DNA of 64,000 bases from Chaetorhynchus papuensis. Lineage: Eukaryota; Chordata; Aves; Passeriformes; Rhipiduridae. The first letter of the stretch is position 1; every line of letters begins with the position of its first letter. The notes under the pieces were generated by a model that saw nothing but the letters and a program-made list of their open reading frames with translations, did not search any database and had not been told where the DNA came from. Shown piece by piece: positions 1 to 8,999 of this stretch. A program made the translations under genes and the position numbers. Where the stretch lies: the NCBI GenBank assembly GCA_013396525.1, contig VWYX01000356.1, positions 293,577-357,576 of the forward strand. The letters are read 5' to 3'.

Positions 1-1976
1 TCACTGCACCGGCTGAAAGGGAAGCCCGGGGAGCGTGGTTAAGGGAAGGCTTCTGAGAGAGGTGGAAACCCTCATGCTTGTCCTTTGTTGCTTTTTCTAG
101 CATGTGACAAAAAAAAAAAAAAAAGTCCACATTTCTTGCACTCCTGGCACAGATTAAGGACCTAATCCTCGGTTCATTAACCCCTTCTCTTCCATTTTGG
201 ATGGACACTAATACTGACAGCTTTTGATACAGCACTGCTGACAGACATCCAGGGCTGCTCAGAAAGCTCCACAGTGATCACTCAGAGCCTTCAGAACCAT
301 CCCTCAGCTGCCCTCTCCAGACACCCTTCTTCAAGGAGATTTAGAGGACCCGAGTAAAAAACCCACAAGGAAATACATTCCCCCTGTATCTACCAAGAAA
401 AACAAGCAGCAAGGCCGGCAGGCAGCTGAAGAGGAGCAGAGATTCCATTTACTCCGGGTCCCAGCTGCTCCCACCCTCCTCCAGGAGCCAGATGTGTCAC
501 ACAAGAGCCAGCGTGGGGGCAGTGCCACCCGAGGTGCCCTCACGTCACTACACCAACTGAAAATAAATGGAACCAAAGCTAGTTTTAGTTTGTTCCAAGT
601 CCTCTGGATACACTAACTGAAAATAAGCTGAATTAAAATTAGTTTTAACTTATTCTCAGTCCTCTGGAATTAGCAAATGCTGTATGAATGAGTTCCTATT
701 TTATCCTGATCATGCAAGACCAAACATTATGACTTCACTGCTGCTGCTGTAGGTCAGTACCCCCCTTCTCCTGCTGAGGAGCCCCCCAAGGCAGCCAGCT
801 CTGCTGCCAGGGCTCAGAACTGACTCTGGCACCTGAACCCCTCTCCAGCCCAGCTCCTTGGGGCTCCCTGGAGCCTGAAATCCCCTTTAACCAGACCAAC
901 ACAAGAGGCAGCTCTTGAGGACACACATCACCACCCCCCTCAGCAAGCCCAGGGGCTTTCCTTGCAGCAAGCAGAGATGCTCAGTCATTTTACACAGTTC
1001 CATCAGCACAAAAACGTGTAGTCAGGCTGCAGAGATGGCACAAGAATTCCAGCCAGCAGCTCTCAAAAAAAAAAGCCACGAGCAATGAGGATTTTTTTGC
1101 AGGCAGAATGTAATTAGTGACACTGCTGGAATCAAGCCAGCAGCAATCAATGGATTAAAGGATGCTCCAAGTGTTGAGATAGTTATTAATTTCAAATTTA
1201 AATTAGGGGATTAATATGGGATATTCCTTCGTGCTGTGGCTGTGTGGAGAAAAAATAAAGATATTAATATTGTACATTCATAATGAAACAGAGCATGCCA
1301 CCAACAAACATCAAAAATTACATTTAAGACCTGATCATAAGAGCCCCCCAGCTCAGACTCCAGCAGGGAGGGAGGGGTGGCACTTTGGGAAAGGGCACTG
1401 GAAAGGGCATTTCCACAGAATGCAGGGACGCTGCCTCTGCACTGATCTTCGTGCAATTTTTCAATGCTATTTTTCCAATATTCTCATTACCTATAATAGC
1501 AAGGTATAGACTGCACCTCTTATATTTAGTAGCTGAAAAATAGGCCAGATTGCAGGATTGTCGGGGTGTGGCTTTTCCTGCACATCGAACACTGTGTGCA
1601 GGAGGAAGGGCTGCCCACAGCCCGTGGTTTTAGCACAGGTGAGACAGAAAAGCTGACGAGAGCCTCAAGCTGGGAGAAAGTCACGATGCACATCAGCTTC
1701 CCTGCAGCCTCACCCGAGGTATTTCACAGAAGAAGTGCAAAGCAGCAAAAGGACGACTCTGCTACAGGGACAGGGTGCAGCAGAGCCCTCCAGAGGAGTC
1801 GGGGAAGGACAAAGAAGGACAAAACTTGCAGCAGCGTGTTCATCCTCTCCTCCTCTTCCTCTCCGACGCAGTGGCAGCATCCCGGGGCACTCCTCTCGTC
1901 AGCTCCAGCTCCACACAGCTCACCTGGGCAGCATCCCAGCCCCGGGAGCCCCTCACCCGAGGGCAGGGAGGTGGGG
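1..1976. other. 3' flank of MIR34A; no gene recognised
   Basis: No protein gene is recognised here. The stretch lies downstream of the miR-34a hairpin, which is transcribed on the minus strand, so it probably holds the 3' part of the primary transcript. Visible content is a short A-run at 110-124, a diverged 60-bp tandem duplication (551-669) and an AT-rich block at about 1130-1300. I saw no canonical minus-strand AATAAA signal (TTTATT on the plus strand), so the transcript end is not located. Confidence 0.5.
551..669. repeat. diverged ~60-bp tandem duplication
   Basis: Two adjacent copies of about 60 bp share the landmarks AACTGAAAATAA, AGTTTTA and CCTCTGGA in the same order, the first beginning near 553 and the second near 613. 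The copies differ at many positions, so the duplication is old. No function is known. Confidence 0.7.
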
Positions 1977-2001
1977 CAGCCCAACAATGTGCAGCACTTC
2001 T

Positions 2002-2023
2002 AGGGCAGTATACTTGCTGATTG
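2002..2023 (-). ncRNA. mature miR-34a-3p (star strand)
   Basis: The 22-nt 3' arm pairs with the guide (ACTGCC against GGCAGT) and corresponds to the conserved miR-34a-3p. It is usually the passenger strand. Confidence 0.93.
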
Positions 2024-2044
2024 CTTCCTTGACCATTGCTCACA

Positions 2045-2066
2045 ACAACCAGCTAAGACACTGCCA
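2045..2066 (-). ncRNA. mature miR-34a-5p (guide strand)
   Basis: The 22-nt guide arm lies on the 5' side of the stem and reads with seed GGCAGTG on the minus strand. It agrees at all positions with the conserved vertebrate miR-34a-5p as I recall it. It is the dominant strand in other vertebrates. Confidence 0.97.
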
Positions 2067-2197
2067 AAGAAACACTCACAGCCGGCATCTCACACGGGGG
2101 GGTTGGGGCAGGGGGGCTGAAATCCTCCTCTCTTCTCATTCGCAGAAGGTCAGAGCCTGGGGACAAACAAAGAGTCAGGGAGGCAACTGCAGCAGTG

Positions 2198-5100
2198 CTG
2201 AAGGAAAAGCTTTCAAGGGAGAAGAGGCTCCAACTCATAAATCAACAGCTGTCATGTCCCTTACCCCCAAATCTTGGTCAGGGCCTCTAAAAGTTACCAA
2301 TATCAACAAGATGAACACAGCTGACTCGTCTGTAACCCACACTGAGCTCCCAAGCCTCCCACAGCACCATTCAGGCCAGACAGTGGAACAACAAAGTGTT
2401 TCCAAATGCTGAATAGTCCAAGATACAAACCTGTTTAAAGTGCTGGTGTGTTCGCTGCACTGCACAGCTCTGCTCTGGGGTCACACGTGCTGGACAGAAA
2501 GAGAATTCACCGGGAACACGGAGGAGAAAGGCACCAATACTCACTTGTGCTAAAGCCAGTGGACTTTGCTGCTGTGCATTGGAACAGCCTGGGGTGCACA
2601 AGACATGGGGTTATCCAGCATTCCTGCAGCCCTCAGCCCCTGGAAACACACGAACTGTGTGAGAAGACCTTCAGGACAAAGAACTCCCCAGCTCTTGCCC
2701 CACAGCCTCGGGAGATTGCTCGAGGGCCTCTTGTGCAACACCTGAGTGCAAAGGTGCTGCACAGGAGGAGCCCCGTGGCTTTCACCAGCCTCTGGTTCCT
2801 GCCAGGGATCCACTGGCAACACCACACCTGTGGATTCTGAGACATCTAAGCCTCCTTTCCCCCTCCCAAGGCACCAGGTTTTGAATTCCAACACCTCCAG
2901 AATTTTCAAGACAGAGTGAGCTGAGACTTTTGGTTCTTTTTGGCTGTTACCCTGTTTTGCTCACAGAGAAATTATATTTCCTCTTCCAACAGCTTACCAG
3001 ACCCCTGCCATCCTGCAGGGAAAGGGCTGAGCACCAGCTGAAAGGCAAGAGGGAGATGTTAAACCCCCAAACTCCTGGCTCTCACCGAGTCCCCAGCATG
3101 GACAGCATTTGGGAGCAGATGTTTTTACAAAAGACATGCAGTGATTCAAGACAAAACTGACAAAACTGTTGGGTTTCTTGCCAGAATCACGACAAAGTTC
3201 TGTGGCTTCTCTGGCACAGGACAGCTCCTGCCCTCGGTCTGACACCAAAGGGGGCAGACAAAGGTGACACGAGGTGCTGCGAGTGCCCATCCAACCCGGC
3301 AGGACAGCAGAGAGCAGCGATACCCACCAGGCACTGAGAGGGCACAGCAAGGCCTCCATTCCCAGGAGACTGCACCAATTAATTAAAAAAAATCACTTCT
3401 TGACTGTAACCTTTTCACCCTGAGGGGAAAAAAAGCAAACAATTCCAAAACATCAGAATCGAGCCCTGGCAGCAGCACCCACCTGCCTGTCCTGCAAACA
3501 CGTCCCGCTCTGGAAGGAGCTGCCTTGTTTAAACAATGACCTCACCATCCCTCCAACATTTCCCACCAGGATCAGGACAAACCAGACTATCTCAAAGGCA
3601 ATTAACAGGTCAGGGACAAGCACAGCCATAGGAGAGCAAAACAATCTGGTACAGAAGAGGAAGATCCTGCTTTATCTTTCCTCCTCCTCGGGGGACAGAC
3701 GAGGCAGCAGAATTGCTGTTTTGGGAACTGTAAAACTTTCCTTTGAGCCACTAAAAACTAAGCATGACAGGGCCAGGGAATGATGTTTTGGGGAGCATCT
3801 TTGCAGCAGGATAATGATCCTGCTCTTAATTTTTCAAATCATTTTAGCTCCCCTCTGCTGCTTGCTACCTATAAGAATCCCTAATGGTTCAGGAAAGGAG
3901 GAAACAAATAAATTCACAAGCACGGTTTAAAGAGGTGCCACTCAAAGTTTACATGGTCCTGAACATTTAGTTGAATTTTCCATTTAAGGGCTCGGTTTGA
4001 CCCCAAAAAGGCAATTTTCCCTTTAGAGAAAAGATAACACATGACCTATTTTACTTCACGTTGAATTTTGGGGTGCTTTACCCCAGCCTGCACAAATCAC
4101 ACCAACTCACCCCCAGCTGCTGGGGCAGGTGGCTGAATGCCAGCTCACACTAAATCCCACTGAAGGAGTGACAAAGCACCAGGAAAAAGCTGCCTGGTGG
4201 GTCAGGTAACAGTGAATTAGCCTATGAAGAAATCATCACCATAAAACAACAAGCTGAGGGGTGTGGAAGGTGGAAATACTCTCCTGTTACAGAAATTCTG
4301 CATTCCAAGAAAGGTAAAAGGTCCTGTCAGGTAAGACCTGCAGCAATCACTTTGTCAGCACAGAAATATGTGACAGCACAAGCTTCATTTAATTCAGCAC
4401 ATTTGTTTCAGTTCATTCCCAGCGTTGTGTCTTCCTCCTCCTGTCAACAAGTGGAGTTTTGCACTCTGACCAGCCCAGCCACAAGCCCTGAGCTGGGAAC
4501 TGAAGAACTGCACAGTTTCACTGAAGATTTGAGCAGCTCCCACTGAAAATCTGATGTCAACACATCATCCCTTTTTAGGCTGAGAACACATGTGGTAAAT
4601 TCTGCCTTTGGTTTGACACAAATCCTACAATATGTGGGTCCTGAGTTTCAGGTTAGTCTCCCCAGAGGTTTTCAGGTCAGTGCTGTTTTAGTCCCCCTTC
4701 TGCTGCAACTCCTGCAACACCCCACCAAACCATCCAGAAAACAGTTCTGGGCTGTCACTCTTGGCAGTGCTGATTAATCACTGCCATTATTGTATTTTCC
4801 CCATTGCTTTCTTCTCCCCCGAACTCCCCACAGCATCCTAATTCCCCAAATACAAGACACCGGCTTAACAACTCCTGTTTGCCTCTCTTTCATTAATCAC
4901 ACGGCAGAAACTTCCCCTAGGAGACGAACTGATGCTCCCCAGAGAGGAGAGAGATTTACCAGTTCCCTGCAGGGCTGTGGCAGGAGCTGATCCAGCTGGC
5001 AGCGGTCCCTGAGGTCCCTCTGAAGGCCCAGGAGATCCCACCTTGGTGCTCCCAGGGCTGGCCCGGGGCAGGGGAGCCGAGCAGAGGCTCCGGGAGGTGC

Positions 5101-8100
5101 AGGCACCTGCTCGGGACTCGCTGGCAGCTCAGCCCCGTTCAGGTCCGCCCCTCCGATGGAGCTGCGGCTCCTCCCAGCACCGCCACCGCTCCGGGATGGG
5201 AAATGGGACAAAACCTTCACCCTGAGCCACAGGCGGTGCTGGGAACGGAGCAGCACTGAGAGCAGCACAGCCACAACGGGGAACGGGCAGCTGCCCTCTG
5301 TAAAACACAGCGAAACAGGCAAAACCCACACAAAAACGGCAAAGAAAGAGTCCAGTGAGACTGGCCAGCAGTTCTGCCTGTAGGACAACTGCATCCTGAG
5401 CCCCACTGATGCTCAGCTGGCCGCTCAGCTCAGAGGAACTTAGTGCATGTTCTCCTCACGCCATTCCCTCCCCGTATCTTATCTAACTTAAATAAAACAC
5501 ACAGACTGAACCCAAAGGCTTAAGCAGAAGCCAAAACACTCTGCTAGAGCTGCTCTGTGGTCGCTTGTCCCACACCATAAGCACCAGTTCTGCCCTAGAG
5601 AACAGCACTGCACCTCGAGAAGGTCTTTGAGGAGCTGCCGTGCCGGAGCTCACGCCAGCAGCTCCCAGCTCTGCCAGCAGCTGAGCCGGAGCTGCCAGTG
5701 GCTGTGCAGACACGGCCCAGACACCACCGCCCTCCGAGGGGCACCTTCAGCACAGACCATCGCTACCAACCCTCCAGCCCCGGGCTGAGCAGCAGGGCCT
5801 GGTGCCAGCCCCCTCCGAGGCTGCTCCTGGAGCTGCCCCTGCTCCCCGCCAGCCGCGCTCCGCAGAGCCGGCACAACCTCAGGACACCCGGCCGAGGGAT
5901 TCTGCTGATGCAGGAGCTCGGCAGCAGCCTGGGCAGAGTCCAGCCCATTGCAGCCAGGGAGGACCGGCAGAGCCGTGACTCATTAACCCAGCACTGCGCA
6001 GCGCTCGGCAGGGGCCAGCAGAGCCAGGCAGGGGCCAGCAGAGCCGGGCATGGACCAGCAGAGCCGGGCATGGACCAGCAGAGCCAGGCAGGGACCAGCA
6101 GAGCCGGGCAGGGGCCAGCAGAGCCAGGCAGGGACCAGCAGAGCCGGGCATGGACCAGCAGAGCCAGGCAGAGACCAGCAGAGCCGGGCAGGGGCCAGCA
6201 GAGCCAGGCAGGGACCAGCAGAGCCGGGCATGGACCAGCAGAGCCGGGCATGGACCAGCAGAGCCAGGCAGGGACCAGCAGAGCCGGACAGGGACCAGCA
6301 GAGCCAGGCACGGACCAGCAGCCAGGCAGGGACCAGCAGCCAGCAGGGCTCTCAGGAGCCAGCAGGGCTGTCAGGAGCCAGGCAGGGCTCTCAGGAGCCA
6401 GGCAGGGCACTCAGCATCCCACCCCTGCTCCACCTTGTCAGCCCAAACAGGAACCTGGGGGCCACAGCTGAGGTGGACCTGGAAAAACAAGTTTATCCAG
6501 CTCCAAAAGTTCCTGAGCTGGCCCCCCGGATCAGCCTGCTGGGACAGAGGATGCTGCCACGCTGATCCATAGCAGATTTTGCTCTCACAGCACCTTTTTT
6601 AACTTTTTAAACTCAAGCTCTTCCTTCACCAGGACACTGAGGGATCTTTAGAGAACCTCCTGGACGTGCCTCTCTCCTTTCTTCCAAGGCCAGACCCACC
6701 TATCTGCACATTTGTTACCCTCAGATGCTCCCCACATCTTCCTCCCCAGCCTGGCCTGGGCTACACCTCCCTAACAGAAAGGACCATCACCCCTGGAAGA
6801 TGCATTTGTCGGCTCCCCAGGAGTGCACTGCAACATCCCAGACAAGGAAAGAGTCCTGCACCTCAGCTGCTTCCCTTGCAAAGGGGTACAACAGCAGACT
6901 TACATCACCAGGGAGGCTACACAGAAAAGATTCCAACTCCATCTTCAGCAGTATACAGTTTTTTAACTCTATTTCCTCTTACCAAAGCCTTCTCTTGTCC
7001 ACTGGGTGAAGGATTCTTTTCTCAGGGAGAAGGTTGCTCCAGGCAGGCTGGGCATAGGTGGAATGCCTGGTCACTTCTCCTACAGTGTATTCAAATGAAA
7101 ACAAAAAGAAATATATAAAACTGAAGGCTGAATTAGATCCCCACTGTTGTATAAGCCCCTTCAGCTGAGTCTCTCTTTGGAAACAAAACAATGGCTCATG
7201 TGTTATTAACTTCTCTCCATTTGCATTAAGAAATGATCTGTACCAGTTACTGGAAGATTACTGGTGGTTTACCTTCAAAATACAAAGAAACACAGACTTG
7301 CCTATAAAACGGACTAACAAGTTTCATTGTACACTCAAAACATTTTTTTTTTTGCCTCAGATTTCTAAAGTTGCTTCAAATAGACCAATTAACTTCCTCA
7401 GGGGACAAAACACAATGTGAGATGACAAGACAGAGGGTGCCTGTCTGCAGCATCCTTGGGCCAGGTGCCCTGGGAGGGAAGCAAAAAAGAGCCTCCTTAT
7501 TTAAGAATCCTTTGCCCCTCTGATTCACCAAAATGAACAAAAAAACCCCACCTTACAGCACTTAAAAGTTACAAAGCCAGTTACAATCAACCAAACTCAC
7601 CCCCTGTAGGTGGAAACTCCAAAATACCCTGGCAGATATACAGCTAATAAAATATCAAACTGACTGGACAGATGAGAGGTAGGCTGCTTACAAATGAATA
7701 CATTTGATATCAGAGATACAAAGCATGGGTGGGCCTGTCTCCAAAATAAAGGCAAAACAGAGCTTTCCTCCCCCCTGTGAGCACTTGAGCTGTGCTATTC
7801 ATCCTTCCCATCGCAAAGGGAATGTGGAGGCAACACACGGGGCCAGGTAGCAGCGCTGGGAACAGGATGGAGAGGACAGTTTGTGCCAAGCGTGGCAGGA
7901 GAGGGGAGCAGCTGCCAGCTCCTTACAGAGAATTAAGCATGCAGCTTTGTGTTCCCCGTGTAAACGCCTGACGTGAGGATGCATCACAGAGAGCCGAATT
8001 CCACACCAATCCAGCTACCTCGTCTCAGGCAGCTCCTCGGGACCACTCGCTGCTCCCCTGCTCCAGCGCTCAGGAGCGCCCGGCTCTGCCTCCAGCACGT

Positions 8101-8438
8101 TCCAGCTGCTTTCCGGGTGCTATCGCTTCCTGGGATCCCCCCAAAACCACACCAGCACCCCCACATCCAATGCGCATTTTTGTACGAGGGGCTTGAAGGA
8201 AAAGGGCTACAGAAGAGGCCAGGAAAGAAAAGGAAAAGGAAACATTTTTACCCCGACATGACAGACGAGCAAGGGCAGCTCCTGCAATGTTCTGCGTGAT
8301 TCCCAGAGCTCTGAGAGCCCACCCGGGCTTTACAGACCTTCCACAGCCCCGAGGCACGGACAGGCTCTGCAGGGAGGGCAGGATGGCAGGAGCCATCGGT
8401 GCATCGGCGGGCAGGAGAGCGAACGGGAGCGCGCTTAC
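2198..8438 (-). other. probable intron of MIR34A host transcript
   Basis: No protein gene is recognised between the hairpin and the p53-site CpG island. On the model proposed here this is the intron of the miR-34a primary transcript (minus strand). It contains moderately CpG-rich patches around 5040-5300 and 5640-5990, the 20-bp minisatellite array at 6005-6415, and otherwise unremarkable sequence. Open frames through the minisatellite are artefacts of its 20-bp period. Confidence 0.4.
6005..6415. repeat. 20-bp minisatellite array (~16 + related copies)
   Basis: A 20-bp unit of the form GGRCCAGCAGAGCCRGGCAK repeats head to tail about 16 times from about 6005 to 6340. It then passes into a related 19-20-bp unit (AGCAGGGCTCTCAGGAGCC type) up to about 6415. 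Copies differ by single substitutions (GGGCATG, GGGCAGG, AGGCAGG). Because 20 is not a multiple of three, all three frames stay open across it, which produces long false ORFs on both strands. Confidence 0.95.
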
Positions 8439-8600
8439 CTGGGGCACCGGGCGGGCACCGGGCGGGCACCGGGCGGGCACCGGGCTCGGCTCCTTCTGCC
8501 GCCGCGGTCCCGGCGTCTCCAGAGCGGCTGCAGACCACGGAGCCAGATCCCCCGAGATCCCCCCGGCCCCGGACCGCACAGACAGAGGCGGGCTCAAGCC
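8439..8600 (-). ncRNA. candidate first exon of MIR34A host RNA
   Basis: On the minus strand the sequence CCCCAG/GTAAGC places a strong 5' splice site at 8439/8438. This would close a first exon starting near the p53 element in the CpG island. The start at about 8600 is a guess from the position of the p53 element; only the donor is seen directly. It would splice to a hairpin-bearing exon near 2.2 kb. Confidence 0.45.
8442..8485. repeat. 13-bp GC minisatellite
   Basis: Just over three head-to-tail copies of GGGCACCGGGCGG occur immediately beside the candidate first-exon donor of the MIR34A host RNA. Confidence 0.85.
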
Positions 8601-8601
8601 T

Positions 8602-8621
8602 GAACAAGCCCGGACAAGCCC
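8602..8621 (-). promoter_or_regulatory. p53 response element of MIR34A
   Basis: Two decamers, GAACAAGCCC and GGACAAGCCC, sit directly next to each other with no spacer. Each fits the p53 half-site RRRCWWGYYY at all ten positions. Read on the gene's own (minus) strand, the element is GGGCTTGTCC GGGCTTGTTC, which differs at only two positions from the human MIR34A p53 element as I remember it. It lies inside a CpG island upstream of the miR-34a hairpin. p53 binding here would activate miR-34a transcription after DNA damage, as in mammals. Confidence 0.9.
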
Positions 8622-8701
8622 CAGGGAAGGCTCTTCCTGAGCCTGCCCGGCCGGAGGCAGCGCCGGCCCCGCGGTGTCACCGCGCGGAGCGCCCGGGGAG
8701 C

Positions 8702-8741
8702 GGGGACACGGGGACACGGGGACATGGGGACATGGGGACAG
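8702..8741. repeat. 8-bp tandem repeat (GGGGACAY)5
   Basis: Five head-to-tail copies of GGGGACAC/GGGGACAT/GGGGACAG are present in the MIR34A CpG island, 80 bp from the p53 element. The CATG cores are flanked by purines on both sides, so they do not form p53 half-sites. Confidence 0.9.
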
Positions 8742-8781
8742 CCCCGCACGCAGCGAGCCCGGACATGGACGGGACCCCGGG

Positions 8782-8967
8782 CACAGCTCTGGACCCCGGG
8801 CACAGCTCCGGACCCCTGACACAGCTCCGGATTCCGGCCACAGCTCCGGACCCCTGACACAGCTCCGGACCCCTGACACAGCTCCTGAGTCCTGACACAG
8901 CTCCGGACCCCTGACACAGCTCCGGACCCCAGCCACGGACCGGACTCCGGCCACAGCTCTGGATTTC
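8782..8967. repeat. 19-bp minisatellite (~10 copies)
   Basis: About ten copies of a 19-bp unit, CACAGCTCCGGACCCCTGA with variants, run across the outer edge of the MIR34A CpG island. Several copies carry the TCCGGA palindrome. Long frames open on both strands here come from the repeat and are not coding. Confidence 0.93.
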
Positions 8968-8999
8968 TGCCCCAGCACCAGGGCCACGGGAGCTCAAGC

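Larger units (their letters stand above)
1977..2087 (-). ncRNA. miR-34a precursor hairpin
   Basis: This is the pre-microRNA stem-loop of miR-34a, processed by Drosha and Dicer to a microRNA that represses cell-cycle, survival and metabolic mRNAs. Read on the minus strand, the 22-nt miR-34a-5p (seed GGCAGTG) occupies 2066-2045, a loop of about 21 nt follows, and miR-34a-3p occupies 2023-2002. Both arms and the lower stem agree with the vertebrate miR-34a precursor as I know it; differences fall mainly in the loop and outer stem. The placement, minus strand upstream of H6PD, is the same as in human 1p36. The exact hairpin ends are approximate. Transcription probably starts at the CpG island with a p53 site near 8.6 kb. 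Confidence 0.97.
1977..2197 (-). ncRNA. candidate hairpin-bearing exon of MIR34A host RNA
   Basis: In mammals the hairpin sits in the second exon of a spliced non-coding transcript. On the minus strand here, a pyrimidine-rich run (GCTTTTCCTTCAG) gives a possible 3' splice site with its AG at 2199-2198, about 110 nt upstream of the hairpin. The exon would begin at 2197 and contain the hairpin; its 3' end is unknown and the given lower limit is only the hairpin end. This is inferred from splice-site shape, and other acceptors are possible. Confidence 0.3.
8395..8970 (-). promoter_or_regulatory. CpG-island promoter of MIR34A host gene (inferred)
   Basis: This is a CpG-dense island about 6.5 kb upstream (in the minus-strand sense) of the miR-34a hairpin. 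It contains a complete p53 response element at 8602-8621 and a consensus minus-strand 5' splice site (CAG/GTAAGC) at 8439/8438. The human MIR34A promoter is likewise a CpG island carrying a p53 element close to the start site. Three short tandem arrays (13, 8 and 19 bp units) lie inside or at its edges. The start site itself is not visible by eye. The island could also drive an antisense transcript on the plus strand. Confidence 0.7.

Noticed and set aside
6005..6415. tandem array as a CRISPR
   Set aside because: The repeats are directly adjacent without unique spacers and the genome is vertebrate; it is a minisatellite.
5698..6471. Q/S/A/G-repeat protein frames on both strands
   Set aside because: The 20-bp repeat is not a multiple of three and keeps every frame open; no start, splice or domain evidence.
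8702..8741. GGACATG repeats as extra p53 half-sites
   Set aside because: The CATG cores are followed by GGG instead of three pyrimidines, so they fail the half-site pattern.
8070..8987. 305-codon minus-strand frame
   Set aside because: Mostly the translation of the 19-bp and 13-bp minisatellites across the MIR34A promoter; the repeated Gly-Pro-Glu-Leu pattern is the repeat itself.
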